The notes beneath the pieces are model-generated. The model had not been told where the DNA came from. It saw only the letters and a program-made list of their open reading frames with translations, and made no database searches. From NCBI RefSeq assembly GCF_900142605.1, contig NZ_FRBL01000014.1, forward strand, positions 43,943-107,942: a DNA stretch of 64,000 bases, read 5' to 3'. Shown in pieces: positions 1 to 9,471 of this stretch. The position numbers were made by a program, and so were the translations under genes. The DNA comes from Chitinophaga jiangningensis (GTDB lineage Bacteria > Bacteroidota > Bacteroidia > Chitinophagales > Chitinophagaceae). Every line of letters begins with the position of its first letter. Position 1 is the stretch's first letter.

Positions 1-1
1 C

Positions 2-1222
2 GTTATAGAAGTAATCTTGTTCGCCATACCGGCGTTGTGGGTGTGTTACAACCTGCTGTTCTGTATGGCGGCAACTTTTAGCAGGAAAAGGAAACCGGAC
101 TATTCGGCCCCTGAAAGGTATCACCGCTTTGCGATACTGGTGCCGGCCTACCGGGAAGATGCGATTATATTGTCTACCGTGCAGCATCATGAGGCACTGC
201 GTTATCCGCGTACTGATTTCGATATCGTGGTGATTGCCGACTCGCTGCAGCCTGAAACCCTTTCTGCGCTGGCTGCTACCAGCGCTATCGTTATTCCGGT
301 CAGCTTTGAAAAAAGTACAAAGGCAAAAGCCTTAAATGTAGCTTTTGCCACTTTACCGGCAACCTATGATGGTGCCGTCATCAGCGATGCAGACAACCTG
401 CTGGATCCCGATTTTTTACTCAAAATGAATCGTGCGTTCCTGGACGGTCACCAGGTAATTCAGGCCCGCCGCGTCGCGAAAAATATCGATTCCCCCTTTG
501 CCATACTGGATACTGCCAATGAAATTATCGCTAATCATATTTACCGCAAGGGAAGTAATGCATTAGGCCTTTCGTCTTCTGTAATTGGGTCCGGTATGGT
601 GTTTAACTACAGGCTGATTAAACATATCATGTCGCAGATAGATGCCACCGGGGAAGATAAAATTCTCCAGATGATGATCGCGGAGAAAAAAGTCTTCCGC
701 GAGGTAGGACTTCCTGCACAACCCATTTTATACATGGAGCACGCCCTCGTGTTCGATGAAAAAATAGATAATCCAGCCGCCTTTGCAAAACAGCGCAAGC
801 GCTGGCTGGCGGCACAGTACAGCTACCTGTGGCAATACCGGGCCAATGGCTTTGATGCACTGCGGCATGGGAATTTCGACTACCTGAACCTCTTTTTATG
901 TCATAATCTCATGCCCCCGAGGATGTTGCTGCTGGCCTATCTTAGCCTTATGCCGCTACTTTACCTTTTGCCGGGCAGCTATTTATCTCTCCCTATAACC
1001 TGGTGGCTGGTATTATGGGCACTCAACGCCTGCTGCCTGCTACTGCCCATACCGCGCAAATTTTTTGCCCGCTACTTTGTACAGGCGGTGGTAAACCTGC
1101 CCAGAGCCATCGCTATCATGCTGGCACTGCTGTTCCGGCTCAAAGGCGCAGAAAATACGTTTATACATACCAGTCATAATAAAACTGCGATCAATAATCC
1201 CCTGGTAGATGCTGAAGGATAA
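2..1222 (+). CDS. Glycosyltransferase family 2, membrane-bound, 5' end cut by the window
   Basis: A sugar transferase that probably builds a cell-surface polysaccharide at the inner membrane. The frame is open back to base 2, so the TTG at base 17 is only the first visible start and the true N-terminus lies outside the window. Numbering from that TTG, a GT-A fold runs from about residue 36 (FAILVPAYRED), with the metal/nucleotide-sugar motif SDADN at 123-127, an ED pair at 213-214 and QRKRW at 259-263. The last is the QxxRW motif of processive family 2 enzymes such as cellulose or hyaluronan synthases. Hydrophobic segments at about 291-373 make a C-terminal membrane anchor. It overlaps the next glycosyltransferase by 14 bases, so the two are co-transcribed and probably translationally coupled. 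The substrate cannot be read from the sequence. Confidence 0.88.
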   Translation, partial: VIEVILFAIPALWVCYNLLFCMAATFSRKRKPDYSAPERYHRFAILVPAYREDAIILSTVQHHEALRYPRTDFDIVVIADSLQPETLSALAATSAIVIPVSFEKSTKAKALNVAFATLPATYDGAVISDADNLLDPDFLLKMNRAFLDGHQVIQARRVAKNIDSPFAILDTANEIIANHIYRKGSNALGLSSSVIGSGMVFNYRLIKHIMSQIDATGEDKILQMMIAEKKVFREVGLPAQPILYMEHALVFDEKIDNPAAFAKQRKRWLAAQYSYLWQYRANGFDALRHGNFDYLNLFLCHNLMPPRMLLLAYLSLMPLLYLLPGSYLSLPITWWLVLWALNACCLLLPIPRKFFARYFVQAVVNLPRAIAIMLALLFRLKGAENTFIHTSHNKTAINNPLVDAEG

Positions 1223-2102
1223 TCACATACCGCTTGTTTCCATTATTACGGTCAACTACAATACACCGGTGGTGACGCAGGCTTTGCTGGCATCTATTCA
1301 CCGTAACGATTATACGAATGTAGAAGTGATAGTGGTGGATAACGCTTCCACGGACGACCCTACAGCCTTGCTGGAAGAGGTGTATCCGGCAGTGAGGGTG
1401 ATACGGAGTGAGCGTAACCGTGGGTTTGCCGGCGGTAATAATTTAGGTATCGCCGCCGCAAAAGGGGAGTACCTGTTCCTCGTAAACAATGATACCGAAT
1501 TTACACCAGGGCTGATACAAGGACTGCTGGCGGTTTTTGAGCACCATAAGGATGCAGGGATTGTGAGCCCTAAATTCCATTTTTATTACCAGCCCGGTGT
1601 GATTGAATACGCAGGGTATCAGAAGGTAGATGTACTCACGGGCCGTAACAGTATGATTGGCCGCGGCGTACGGGACGACGGGCAGTTTACCGCTATCGCC
1701 GATACGGCCTATGCACATGGCGGTGCCATGATGATGAAGAAAAATATTATGGCCAGAGTAGGCCCCATGCCTGATATTTATTTTCTCTATTATGAGGAAC
1801 TGGACTGGTGCGAACAATTCCGCAGAATGGGCTACCGGATGTACTTTCAGCCGGCATCGCTGATTTATCACAAGGAATCCATGACCACCGGGAAATACAG
1901 CGCACTCAAAACCTATTACCTTACCCGCAACAGGATCCTGTTTATGCGCCGCAATGTGCGGTGGCCACAGTTGTTGCTTTTTGCAGGTTATTTCACCTGC
2001 ATCACTATACCTAAAAATACATTGACTTTCCTGCTGAAAAGAGAATGGAAACACCTGCAAGCCTTCTGGAAAGGCGTTAGCTGGCATCTCAAACCATTCT
2101 GA
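1209..2102 (+). CDS. Glycosyltransferase family 2, rhamnosyltransferase-like (WbbL type)
   Basis: A 297-residue cytoplasmic or membrane-associated transferase. The N-terminal GT-A domain begins VSIITVNYN (10-18), has the nucleotide-binding segment DNASTDD at 44-50, the RNRGFAGGNN segment at 69-78 that is typical of WbbL/RfbF-like rhamnosyltransferases, and the DxD-like NNDTE at 93-97. A YEELDWCEQ segment later in the chain matches the catalytic acid region of that group. The ATG lies inside the end of the upstream glycosyltransferase gene (14-base overlap) and a GT4 gene follows 20 bases downstream, so this is the middle gene of a polysaccharide operon. Family assignment is firm; the sugar transferred is inference only. 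Confidence 0.88.
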   Translation: MLKDNHIPLVSIITVNYNTPVVTQALLASIHRNDYTNVEVIVVDNASTDDPTALLEEVYPAVRVIRSERNRGFAGGNNLGIAAAKGEYLFLVNNDTEFTPGLIQGLLAVFEHHKDAGIVSPKFHFYYQPGVIEYAGYQKVDVLTGRNSMIGRGVRDDGQFTAIADTAYAHGGAMMMKKNIMARVGPMPDIYFLYYEELDWCEQFRRMGYRMYFQPASLIYHKESMTTGKYSALKTYYLTRNRILFMRRNVRWPQLLLFAGYFTCITIPKNTLTFLLKREWKHLQAFWKGVSWHLKPF

Positions 2103-2122
2103 CAGCATTTGCCTATACTGCT

Positions 2123-3277
2123 ATGAGCGCTAACAGAAGAATAAAAGTCCTGGAAACAATTCATCAGGGCAAGGTTGGGGGCGGCGAACGCCATATACTC
2201 GACCTGGTAGCCCATCTGGATAAATCCCGCTTTGCCCCCGTGGTATTATCTTTTACGGATGGCCCCATGGTGGATACACTCCGGCAAATGGGAATTCCCG
2301 TGCATGTAATCCCATCCACCAAACCATTTGATTTCAGCATCTGGAAGTCGATCAGAAAACTGATGGAGAAAGAAGCAATTGACATGGTGCATGTGCATGG
2401 TACCCGTGCCAATACGAATATGATTCCCGCGGCACGTCCACTAGGCGTTCCCGTGATCTACACCGTACACGGATGGTCGTTTCACCACGGCCTCTCTTAT
2501 CCGGTTCTTAAAGTCAGGGTGCTGATTGAAAAGTGGATCACCAGGAGAACAGCTTTGAATATTACGGTGTCCGCTGCAAACCGGCAATCAGGTTTAAAAG
2601 CTTTTGGGAGATTTAAATCTGTCGTGATCAGAAACGGCGTGGACCTGCAACGATTCCATCCTGGCGTAAGCGACAATGGATTACGGACACAGTATGGGTT
2701 TACCGAACAAGACCTGGTGGTAGGATTTATTGTGCGCATGACGATTCAAAAAGATCCGTTGGGCATGATCCGCGCATTTGCTGCTGCGCATCAGTTACAT
2801 CCGCAGTTAAAACTATTAATGATAGGAGAGGGGCCGCTGAAAGCTGCTGCTGTACAGCTGATCAGAGAACTGGGTATAGGCGGTGCCGTAGTACTCGATG
2901 GTTTCAGAAGCGATGTGCCGGGTGTGCTGCAGGCCATCGATATTTACTGTTTGCCCTCATTATGGGAAGGCTATCCGATTGGCCTACTGGAGGCAATGGC
3001 CGTAGGAAAGCCTGTTATAGCGAGTGATGTGGATGGTACCAAAGAAGCTTTTGATCATGAAGTAAGCGGGATACTCGTACCTGCGAGAAATACGGCAGCC
3101 TTATGTACTGCCATCTGCCGGATGGCCGCAGATGAAAGTTTGCGCCAGCGCTTTGCCGCCGCCGCGCTTGAGCGGGCAAGGGCAGATCATAACATCACCA
3201 CCATGACGCGCAAGGTGGAAGAGGTGTACAACAAAATGTTTGTGCAACATGAAATAACCAAACCAGCGAACGCCTAA
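2123..3277 (+). CDS. Glycosyltransferase family 4 (GT-B fold)
   Basis: A 384-residue retaining glycosyltransferase. The N-terminal Rossmann half starts with IKVLETIHQGKVGGGERH (GGGER at 19-23, the acceptor-side glycine loop). The C-terminal half carries the E-x7-E motif at E282/E290 inside EGYPIGLLEAMAVGKPVIAS, the donor-sugar phosphate site of GT4 enzymes. It is the last + strand gene of the surface-polysaccharide run, 20 bases after the GT2 gene. Its TAA stop overlaps the TAG stop of the convergent GT14-like gene by three bases, so the two operons meet tail to tail with no terminator between them. The polymer and sugar are not identifiable. Confidence 0.9.
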   Translation: MSANRRIKVLETIHQGKVGGGERHILDLVAHLDKSRFAPVVLSFTDGPMVDTLRQMGIPVHVIPSTKPFDFSIWKSIRKLMEKEAIDMVHVHGTRANTNMIPAARPLGVPVIYTVHGWSFHHGLSYPVLKVRVLIEKWITRRTALNITVSAANRQSGLKAFGRFKSVVIRNGVDLQRFHPGVSDNGLRTQYGFTEQDLVVGFIVRMTIQKDPLGMIRAFAAAHQLHPQLKLLMIGEGPLKAAAVQLIRELGIGGAVVLDGFRSDVPGVLQAIDIYCLPSLWEGYPIGLLEAMAVGKPVIASDVDGTKEAFDHEVSGILVPARNTAALCTAICRMAADESLRQRFAAAALERARADHNITTMTRKVEEVYNKMFVQHEITKPANA

Positions 3278-4125
3278 ACTGTTTGCTGCATCAATGCGTC
3301 CGCCTGCAGGAGTATTTCAGGTGTGGAGGTGATATCAAACTTCCTTGCAAATAACTTCCCCGATGCTAACAGGTTTGGAAGGTCTGCTACGGTAAAGGTT
3401 TTGGGGCTTGGCTTTTTCTCTGACCAGTCGATATACCGGAGGTTGTCATACGTTACTTTTTTACGCCATTCCGGCGAGTTCATCACAATGGTATGAAAAA
3501 TAAATTCATCTGCTCCCCAGGTATATTTGTAATAGGTAAGCAGCGCCGGATGTGTGTTGATGAAATGCAGGCAATAGCGCGCGCACTCCTCACTTAAACT
3601 CCACCACTGACTACCTCCCCAGTGCCTGAAACCCACGGGCAGCTTGCGTACCGGCATCAACCGGTTTACCCATCGTGTCATAAAATACTTTCCTTTGAAG
3701 TGGAAATCTTCAAAATGATACTGATCCAGTTTACTGATGGTGGCCTGTACTTCCTGCTCCGGCATGATGTCCATGAATTCTTTACCGTGGTGCACGGTGA
3801 AGAAGTCGAAAATCTCCTGGATGGGGCGCAGGGGATAGTCGAGGCCGGAAAGCAGGGAAATGTTTACATATCTGCGGCGACTATTCAATGTTACTTCCAG
3901 CAGGTTTAAGGTGGCACGTACCATGCTGAAGCCCGCCCAGTTTACTCTTACGCGGGAGGGGATGAAATAGACCTGACTCAGCTGAGTGCAGGGCCAGTAG
4001 TCCTGTATGTCGGCTTTCGCATCAAGGTGAACGTAGCAGTCTACCAGTGGATGCGATAACCGGGACAATAGTTGGTGCAGTTGCTCCGGGTTCTTATGAG
4101 CCAGGATGAGGAAAGCTAAGCGCAT
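3274..4125 (-). CDS. GT14 (core-2/I-branching type) N-acetylglucosaminyltransferase-like protein
   Basis: A 283-residue protein of the Branch family (CAZy GT14), named for beta-1,6-GlcNAc transferases and also found in bacterial polysaccharide clusters. It starts MRLAFLILAHKNPEQLHQLL, the family's typical opening, followed by YVHLDAKAD (32-40). It also has the SGLDYPLRP segment, in which the SGxDYPL pattern is conserved, and GSQWWSLS before the ADEFIFHT segment that places the catalytic acid region. No signal peptide or membrane helix is evident. It lies eight bases downstream of the flippase stop, so flippase and transferase form a two-gene minus-strand operon converging on the + strand glycosyltransferase genes. 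The donor sugar is not determinable. Confidence 0.85.
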   Translation of the reverse strand: MRLAFLILAHKNPEQLHQLLSRLSHPLVDCYVHLDAKADIQDYWPCTQLSQVYFIPSRVRVNWAGFSMVRATLNLLEVTLNSRRRYVNISLLSGLDYPLRPIQEIFDFFTVHHGKEFMDIMPEQEVQATISKLDQYHFEDFHFKGKYFMTRWVNRLMPVRKLPVGFRHWGGSQWWSLSEECARYCLHFINTHPALLTYYKYTWGADEFIFHTIVMNSPEWRKKVTYDNLRYIDWSEKKPSPKTFTVADLPNLLASGKLFARKFDITSTPEILLQADALMQQTV

Positions 4126-4133
4126 GAGGTATT

Positions 4134-5474
4134 CTATTTTTTAACCAGTTGTAGTTTCGCGGGAATTTTTTCGAGTATGAGCATACATTCTGTCCAGCCT
4201 TGCTTTAATACATCCATCACCGTTATATCCAGTTGTTTTTTCAGGCACCCGTAGCCAAACAATATGCCCACCACCAGGTTCAGAAAGGAGGCGGCGGCCA
4301 CCGCACGCAGGTCCATAAATAGCCAGATAAACAACACATCCCCAATTACATTGATGCCTAACTTGATCAGGTTTTTATAAAAGTTGAGATGTGGTTTGTT
4401 CATCATGTCCAGCGTTACGCCCACAAACCGGTCCATCGGGTAGAGGATTGCCGAGCACAAAAAGATCACTACAATCGGTAATGCCACCAGGTATTCTTTG
4501 CCGGCCAGGATGATGATGAGTGGATGTATAAACAGGATGAGCCCCAGTATAAAAGGCAGAATCAGGAAGGTGATGGCGCCGGTGTATTTGCAGAACGTGC
4601 GTGCGATGGCGGCGGGATCATTACGGTTAGCAGCGCCGGACAGCGTAGGCTGTGCCGTGGCGGCAAAACTTCTCAGGATGATTTCAATCACCTCCATGAA
4701 CTTCTGCGGGATACTGTAAATAGCTACAGCCGCGGGGTTAATCATGGTGCGGATAAAGAAGTTGTCGGAATAGGGGATAAAGGTAGACGCTATCATACTG
4801 CCTACTATCAGTCGCCCATATACGAACAATGATTTTACTTCTGCGATGCTTTTGAAATAAAGACTGCGGATGCCCGTCCACCTGTGTACAATGCAGTAAA
4901 TACTTGTTACCAGCATAGCGGTGGCATAGGCGTAAGTAACCATCAGCAAACCGGATTTACCGGTAAAATGCATGATGGTAAGCAGTAGTAAGAAGGTGGC
5001 ATTTTGCAGGATGCGGATTTGCACAATCTTATCAAACTGATGTTTGGCCTGCAGCAGCCAGGTGGCGAAGTTAAAGGGGAGCGATAGCAATAAAATGATC
5101 CCAAGATATTGCAGGAAATATTGCCAGCTGGGCCCGAGGTAACCCCAGCCTATACCAAGTACGAGCAGGTTGATCAGCAGGAATGCCAACGTGATGGCAA
5201 TAGCCAGGTACCACGCGCTGCCACATACTTTGCGGGCAGTGAAGGCATTGGTGCCTGCATAGTATTTGATCAGTCCTGATTGCAGCAGGCCGGTGCGGAT
5301 CTGGTCCAGCATATTATAAGTCACCTGGAAAAATACCCATTCCCCAAAAGTTGCTTCCGGTAAGGTTCTTACCAGCAGGGCAAACGAAAGAATATTGAAA
5401 AATGCTGAAATAACATTCCCCATTAACGATTGAAAGTGATGATTCCTGATTACACTCATTAGCCTGAAACCCAT
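4134..5474 (-). CDS. Oligosaccharide flippase family protein (Wzx/MOP superfamily)
   Basis: A 446-residue polytopic inner-membrane protein with about twelve hydrophobic segments spread over the whole length. It opens with NHHFQSLMGNVISAFFNILSF, typical of polysaccharide biosynthesis exporters, and has the MxxPxxxxxxP-like spacing of MATE/MOP proteins in the middle (YSIPQKFMEVIEIILRSFAAT). The expected job is to flip lipid-linked oligosaccharide repeat units to the periplasm. Residue 6 (base 5459) is an alternative methionine start, and nothing in the leader decides between the two. It is the first gene of the minus-strand pair with the GT14-like transferase and belongs functionally with the glycosyltransferases to its left. 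Confidence 0.85.
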   Translation of the reverse strand: MGFRLMSVIRNHHFQSLMGNVISAFFNILSFALLVRTLPEATFGEWVFFQVTYNMLDQIRTGLLQSGLIKYYAGTNAFTARKVCGSAWYLAIAITLAFLLINLLVLGIGWGYLGPSWQYFLQYLGIILLLSLPFNFATWLLQAKHQFDKIVQIRILQNATFLLLLTIMHFTGKSGLLMVTYAYATAMLVTSIYCIVHRWTGIRSLYFKSIAEVKSLFVYGRLIVGSMIASTFIPYSDNFFIRTMINPAAVAIYSIPQKFMEVIEIILRSFAATAQPTLSGAANRNDPAAIARTFCKYTGAITFLILPFILGLILFIHPLIIILAGKEYLVALPIVVIFLCSAILYPMDRFVGVTLDMMNKPHLNFYKNLIKLGINVIGDVLFIWLFMDLRAVAAASFLNLVVGILFGYGCLKKQLDITVMDVLKQGWTECMLILEKIPAKLQLVKK

Positions 5475-5822
5475 ACAATTAACTATAAATGAAGAACCTG
5501 TAACGCAGTGTGATGCTGCTTTTCAAGTCCGGGATTATCAATGTTGTTCTGGCTTTTATAAACAGGATATAGTTGGAGTTGACGGCAAGGTACAAATTTT
5601 TTTAAAATTAGATGATTTTAATTTTTAATAAAATATTAAATTAATATGTTGGATTTGTGAGAGTTGCATATATTAAAAAATTATGCTTTATGATTTTTGG
5701 GCATATATATGCAAAAAAATTACTATTTGTATGATGAAATGTATTTACTTTGTACCTGTACTTATTAACCTCGTACACCTAAAATGTAAACATATCAGGG
5801 AAAAACTTTACCAATCTTTACT
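5475..5822. promoter_or_regulatory. AT-rich divergent intergenic region between flippase and secreted hydrolase
   Basis: A 348-base gap between two divergently transcribed genes. The centre (about 5585-5720) is nearly pure A/T. A TTACTTTG at 5748-5755 is one mismatch from the Bacteroidota -7 element TAnnTTTG and lies about 70 bases ahead of the hydrolase ATG. A TTTG lies upstream, but the spacing is short of the usual 19, so the promoter call is tentative. No open frame or RNA gene is supported here. Confidence 0.35.
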
Positions 5823-8087
5823 ATGAATAACCTCACGGATTTCAATAAGAGATTGAAGAGAGTGATGAATGCAGGACTATGTCTGTTAATGTTGCTGATG
5901 GCCCCGGACTTATTTGCACAGCAAGGGAAACTAACTGCACGCGTCACTGGTCTTTATAATCCCGCCGGACTCCTCGAGTCGCTGCCGCAGGGATATTCAC
6001 CTACAGGGAAGAAATTTCCTTTATTACTATTCTTTCATGGTTTGGGAGAAGAAGGGAATGGCACCACGGAAATTAACCGGGTGATTGTGAATGGTCCGCC
6101 TAAGTTAATTAACCAGGGTGCGTTTCCGGCGACTTTTAAGGTAGGGGATTCTACGGAGTCCTTTATTGTGTTATGTCCGCAGTTCAGAGGGATTCCTAAC
6201 CTTCCCAACATCGACTCCCTCATCGAATACGCTTACCGTAACTATAACGTGGATACCAACCGGGTATACCTCACAGGCCTCAGCAGGGGCGGTGGCGTGA
6301 TTTGGGGGTATGTGAGTTCACAGGTATATTCCTGTAACCGCGCGGCCGCAATTGTGCCCATTTGTGGCGCCTATGACCCCGGTCCTTTACGTTCACCGTT
6401 ACCAATTCAGTCGATCATTATTTCATCCAATAACTTACCCGTATGGGCGCTTCATAACGAAAACGACCCTACGGTACCTTCAGCTTCCTCCAAAAACTGG
6501 GTAGCATTAATCAACGCTTATGTGCCGGCTCCCAATCCATTGGCGCGACTCACCATATTTAACGCCAGCGGTCACGATGCCTGGTCAAAGGCTTATGATC
6601 CCAATTACCGGGAGGAAGGCAAGAACGTGTATGAATGGATGCTGCAATTCAGCAAAGCCAAACGCGGCGGCGTAGTAACCAACAAACCACCAACGGTTAA
6701 CGCAGGTACCGACTTCACCCTGGTGCTGCCAAACAACGCACAGCTGGACGGTTCCGCCACCAAAGATCCTGACGGTACAGTGGCCACTTACAAATGGACA
6801 CAAACCGCCGGGCCTAACACCGCCACCATCGCCACGCCGGCTGCGGCTAAAACCGCCGTCAGCGGCCTGATAAAAGGCACGTACACCTTCCGCCTCACTG
6901 CCATTGACGATAAAGGCGCCAGCGCCTTCGATGATGTGGTGGTAACAGTGCAGGATGTAGCCAACACAGCTCCTACTACCAACGCAGGCGCAGATATTAA
7001 AGTAGTACTCCCAGCCTCCGCACAGCTGGACGGCTCCGCCACCAAAGATGCGGATGGTACCATCGCTACCTATAAATGGACACAAACATCCGGGCCCAAT
7101 ACGGCCACTATAACCACACCGGCCGCCGCTAAAACAACGGTGAGCGGACTGGTGAAAGGTGTGTACGTTTTCCGCCTCACTGCTACCGACAATGGTGGAC
7201 TATCCTCCTTCGATGAAGTACAGGTAACGGTAGAAGAAGCGGTAGTCAACAAACCACCGCAGGCCAGCGCAGGTGCTGATGTGATTATCACCCTGCCTGT
7301 AAACAGTGTACAGCTGGATGGTTCCGGCTCCAGAGATGCGGATGGCAGCATTGCATCGTATAACTGGTCACAAACCGCCGGCCCTAACGCAGCCACCATT
7401 ACCGGCCTGACAACCGCCCAGGCCACCGCGGGTGGACTTATCAAAGGCGTATATACGTTCCGGTTAACCGTAAAAGATAACGGAGGGCTCACCGCCACGG
7501 ATGATGTACAGGTAACCGTGCAGGAAGCACCGGTAGATAAAAAGCCACCGGTAGCAATAGCCACCGCACCTGAAACCATCATACTGCCGGCAAACAGCGT
7601 TACGCTCAACGGCAGTACCAGCCATGATCCGGATGGCAACATTGTTACCTGGGCGTGGACGCAGATCAGCGGCCCCGGCGTGCACCTGGCAGGCAGCGGC
7701 ACTTCCACGGCCACGGCCACCGATATGCCGGAAGGTGTGTACGGATTCAAACTGGTAGTAACGGATAATGATGGCCTCAGTGCCACCGCCAGCGTGAAAG
7801 TGGTGGTAGTAGATGCCAATGATAACCCCGGGGACTCCACCACCATCAGCTATTACCCGAATCCGACCAGGGGTAAAGTGCGGCTGGAAATAAGAAGTGC
7901 ACACGTACGTACCGCCAGGGTTACCATTTTCGACCTGCGCGGACAAACAGAATTCAAATACAACTACCCGCTAAACGGGGTGAGTTATATCGAACTGGAT
8001 CTCGGTAACCTGCCTAACGGTGTACACATTATTGATGTACGCGGAGAGGATAAGTTTAAATGGGCAGGCCGCATCCTTAAGTTTTAA
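5823..8087 (+). CDS. Secreted alpha/beta-hydrolase with four PKD domains and a T9SS sorting domain
   Basis: A 754-residue exported protein. A signal peptide covers residues 1-32, ending LFAQ. The alpha/beta-hydrolase domain (about 36-280) has the nucleophile motif GLSRGG with Ser154, Asp215 in HNENDPTVP and His251 in NASGHDAW, plus an FFHGLG oxyanion loop at 70-75. This looks like the esterase/PHB-depolymerase-like group often linked to carbohydrate or polyester breakdown. Four PKD/Ig-like domains follow, at roughly 288-377, 385-470, 478-565 and 575-665, each with QLDGS (or TLNGS) and PDG/ADG motifs. The last 85 or so residues (SYYPNPTRGKVRLEI ... GRILKF) are a type A T9SS C-terminal domain, so export across the outer membrane and surface attachment or release is expected. 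The substrate is unknown. Confidence 0.85.
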   Translation: MNNLTDFNKRLKRVMNAGLCLLMLLMAPDLFAQQGKLTARVTGLYNPAGLLESLPQGYSPTGKKFPLLLFFHGLGEEGNGTTEINRVIVNGPPKLINQGAFPATFKVGDSTESFIVLCPQFRGIPNLPNIDSLIEYAYRNYNVDTNRVYLTGLSRGGGVIWGYVSSQVYSCNRAAAIVPICGAYDPGPLRSPLPIQSIIISSNNLPVWALHNENDPTVPSASSKNWVALINAYVPAPNPLARLTIFNASGHDAWSKAYDPNYREEGKNVYEWMLQFSKAKRGGVVTNKPPTVNAGTDFTLVLPNNAQLDGSATKDPDGTVATYKWTQTAGPNTATIATPAAAKTAVSGLIKGTYTFRLTAIDDKGASAFDDVVVTVQDVANTAPTTNAGADIKVVLPASAQLDGSATKDADGTIATYKWTQTSGPNTATITTPAAAKTTVSGLVKGVYVFRLTATDNGGLSSFDEVQVTVEEAVVNKPPQASAGADVIITLPVNSVQLDGSGSRDADGSIASYNWSQTAGPNAATITGLTTAQATAGGLIKGVYTFRLTVKDNGGLTATDDVQVTVQEAPVDKKPPVAIATAPETIILPANSVTLNGSTSHDPDGNIVTWAWTQISGPGVHLAGSGTSTATATDMPEGVYGFKLVVTDNDGLSATASVKVVVVDANDNPGDSTTISYYPNPTRGKVRLEIRSAHVRTARVTIFDLRGQTEFKYNYPLNGVSYIELDLGNLPNGVHIIDVRGEDKFKWAGRILKF

Positions 8088-8110
8088 GTTCTGAGGTTTT
8101 AGTATTGTCA

Positions 8111-8183
8111 TTAGCTGGCGGCATATGCATCGGCAAGCGCCCGCTAATCAAAAAAGTAAAGGCTGCCCTTTGTGGGCGGCCTT
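8111..8183. terminator. Two hairpins between convergent genes, terminator for the minus-strand glycosyltransferase
   Basis: Between the stops of two convergent genes lie two stems. The first is TTAGCTGGCG (8111-8120) with CGCCCGCTAA (8138-8147), one mismatch. The second is AAAGGCTGCCC (8158-8168) with GGGCGGCCTTT (8173-8183). Read on the minus strand, the second stem is followed directly by a run of T (ACTTTTTT), so it is a good intrinsic terminator for the glycosyltransferase ending at 8190. On + the T-run is poor. Confidence 0.6.
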
Positions 8184-8189
8184 TGACTT

Positions 8190-9398
8190 TCAGTGTTGTT
8201 CATGTTTTGCAATAGCGTCGTATATCCCTGCTACTGAGTTTTCCCAGGTATGCGACAACGCAAACTCCCTGCGGCGGCCGGCCTGCAATTCCGGTACTTC
8301 TGCCAGTGCGCGTTCGGCCATTTCAATATATCCTTCCACGTTAGCAGCCAGGTATACATAGTCCCTGAAAAGCTCCATGGTAGGGGTAGCCGTTGCCAGC
8401 ACCGGCTTACCCATGGCCAGGTACTCATCCACCTTCAAGGGATAATTCCCGATGGTCATATCGTTTACCAACTGCGGATTCATGCATACATCAAAGCTGG
8501 CCACATAGGCTGGCAGCTCCGCCATGGGCTTGCGGCCCGGGAAGTATACGTTGCCCAGCTGGTGCAGTGCTGATGACTGGAAATCGGCATCTTCCGGACC
8601 CACCAGCACAAAATTCCAATCCGGCCGCCGTGTAGCCATTTCCGTAATTAACGATATGTCCAGCCTTAAACTGGTGAGCGCACCTACATAGCCTATCACC
8701 GGTTTGCCGGGTGGAGGTATATCCGCCGGGCGGGTATAGCTCTGCCGGGGATCAAACAGGGATAGTTCGCAACCCTGACCGATGTAATAACTGTTAGGGT
8801 TATACGACTTTAACCGCTCTGCCAGGTACATGGAGTTAGCCACCCCGATATCCGCCTTCGCGATGTGCAGCGGCTCCATGGTTTGGCCATGCTTTTTCCA
8901 GTAGTCCACCGCCAGCAGGTAGTCCCGGCTGTAGTAAATGTAAAGTTCCGGTTGCAGCAACTCCTTAAGGTGGTAGCCCCTGAACATATCGTTGTCGTTG
9001 AATAGTATGATGTTACGAAACCCTAATTGCTGCATCGCTTTTCGGATCTCCTTTGCAAAGCGACGGTTATTCACCTGATTAAACACCCGGAACAGGGTAG
9101 TGGAAGGCAGCCAGTTGACCGATTCCATCACCGAAAGCGGGTAATAATTCCACATGTTATCGTTGATGCGTACCAGTGAGTCCTGCGTATTTTTCAACAG
9201 GGATTTATGGTGCAGCAAATTAGCGTCCTGCTTTTCTGTGAGCAGTGTTTTACGGTCCAGCGGCGCATTGATATACAATACCCGGTTGTGCCGGGAAAAT
9301 TCCAGGGCAATGTTTTTGCAGTTACTACCGATGGGGGTGTACCATGGCTGCAGGCCAATGACAACTATATCCCGGTTTTGAACAGGCATATAAATCAA
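8190..9398 (-). CDS. Glycosyltransferase, GT4/TuaH-like
   Basis: A 402-residue GT-B glycosyltransferase. The N-terminal half begins with IVVIGLQPWYTPIGSNCKN and lacks a signal peptide. The C-terminal donor domain shows GYVGALTSLRLD, then FVLVGPEDAD, and the closing motif YPLKVDEYLAMGKPVLATA. This replaces the classic E-x7-E with the LK-x2-EYLA-x-GKPV form seen in TuaH-like enzymes of teichuronic acid and exopolysaccharide synthesis. Two in-frame methionines lie at 9398 and 9389; either could start. It stands alone on the minus strand, between the secreted hydrolase (convergent) and the GNAT-nitrilase gene (divergent), and probably serves the same surface glycan as the cluster at 1-5.5 kb. Confidence 0.82.
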   Translation of the reverse strand: MIYMPVQNRDIVVIGLQPWYTPIGSNCKNIALEFSRHNRVLYINAPLDRKTLLTEKQDANLLHHKSLLKNTQDSLVRINDNMWNYYPLSVMESVNWLPSTTLFRVFNQVNNRRFAKEIRKAMQQLGFRNIILFNDNDMFRGYHLKELLQPELYIYYSRDYLLAVDYWKKHGQTMEPLHIAKADIGVANSMYLAERLKSYNPNSYYIGQGCELSLFDPRQSYTRPADIPPPGKPVIGYVGALTSLRLDISLITEMATRRPDWNFVLVGPEDADFQSSALHQLGNVYFPGRKPMAELPAYVASFDVCMNPQLVNDMTIGNYPLKVDEYLAMGKPVLATATPTMELFRDYVYLAANVEGYIEMAERALAEVPELQAGRRREFALSHTWENSVAGIYDAIAKHEQH

Positions 9399-9471
9399 TT
9401 AAATGAAAACTTAGGCAGGTAGATCGGAGGATGGATGGATAAAATCAGTAGGTATGTAAAGTAAATAAATT

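Noticed and set aside
6585..7846. Long minus-strand frames across the PKD region
   Set aside because: Shadows of a repeated GC-rich coding region; the + strand protein has signal peptide, triad, PKD domains and sorting domain.
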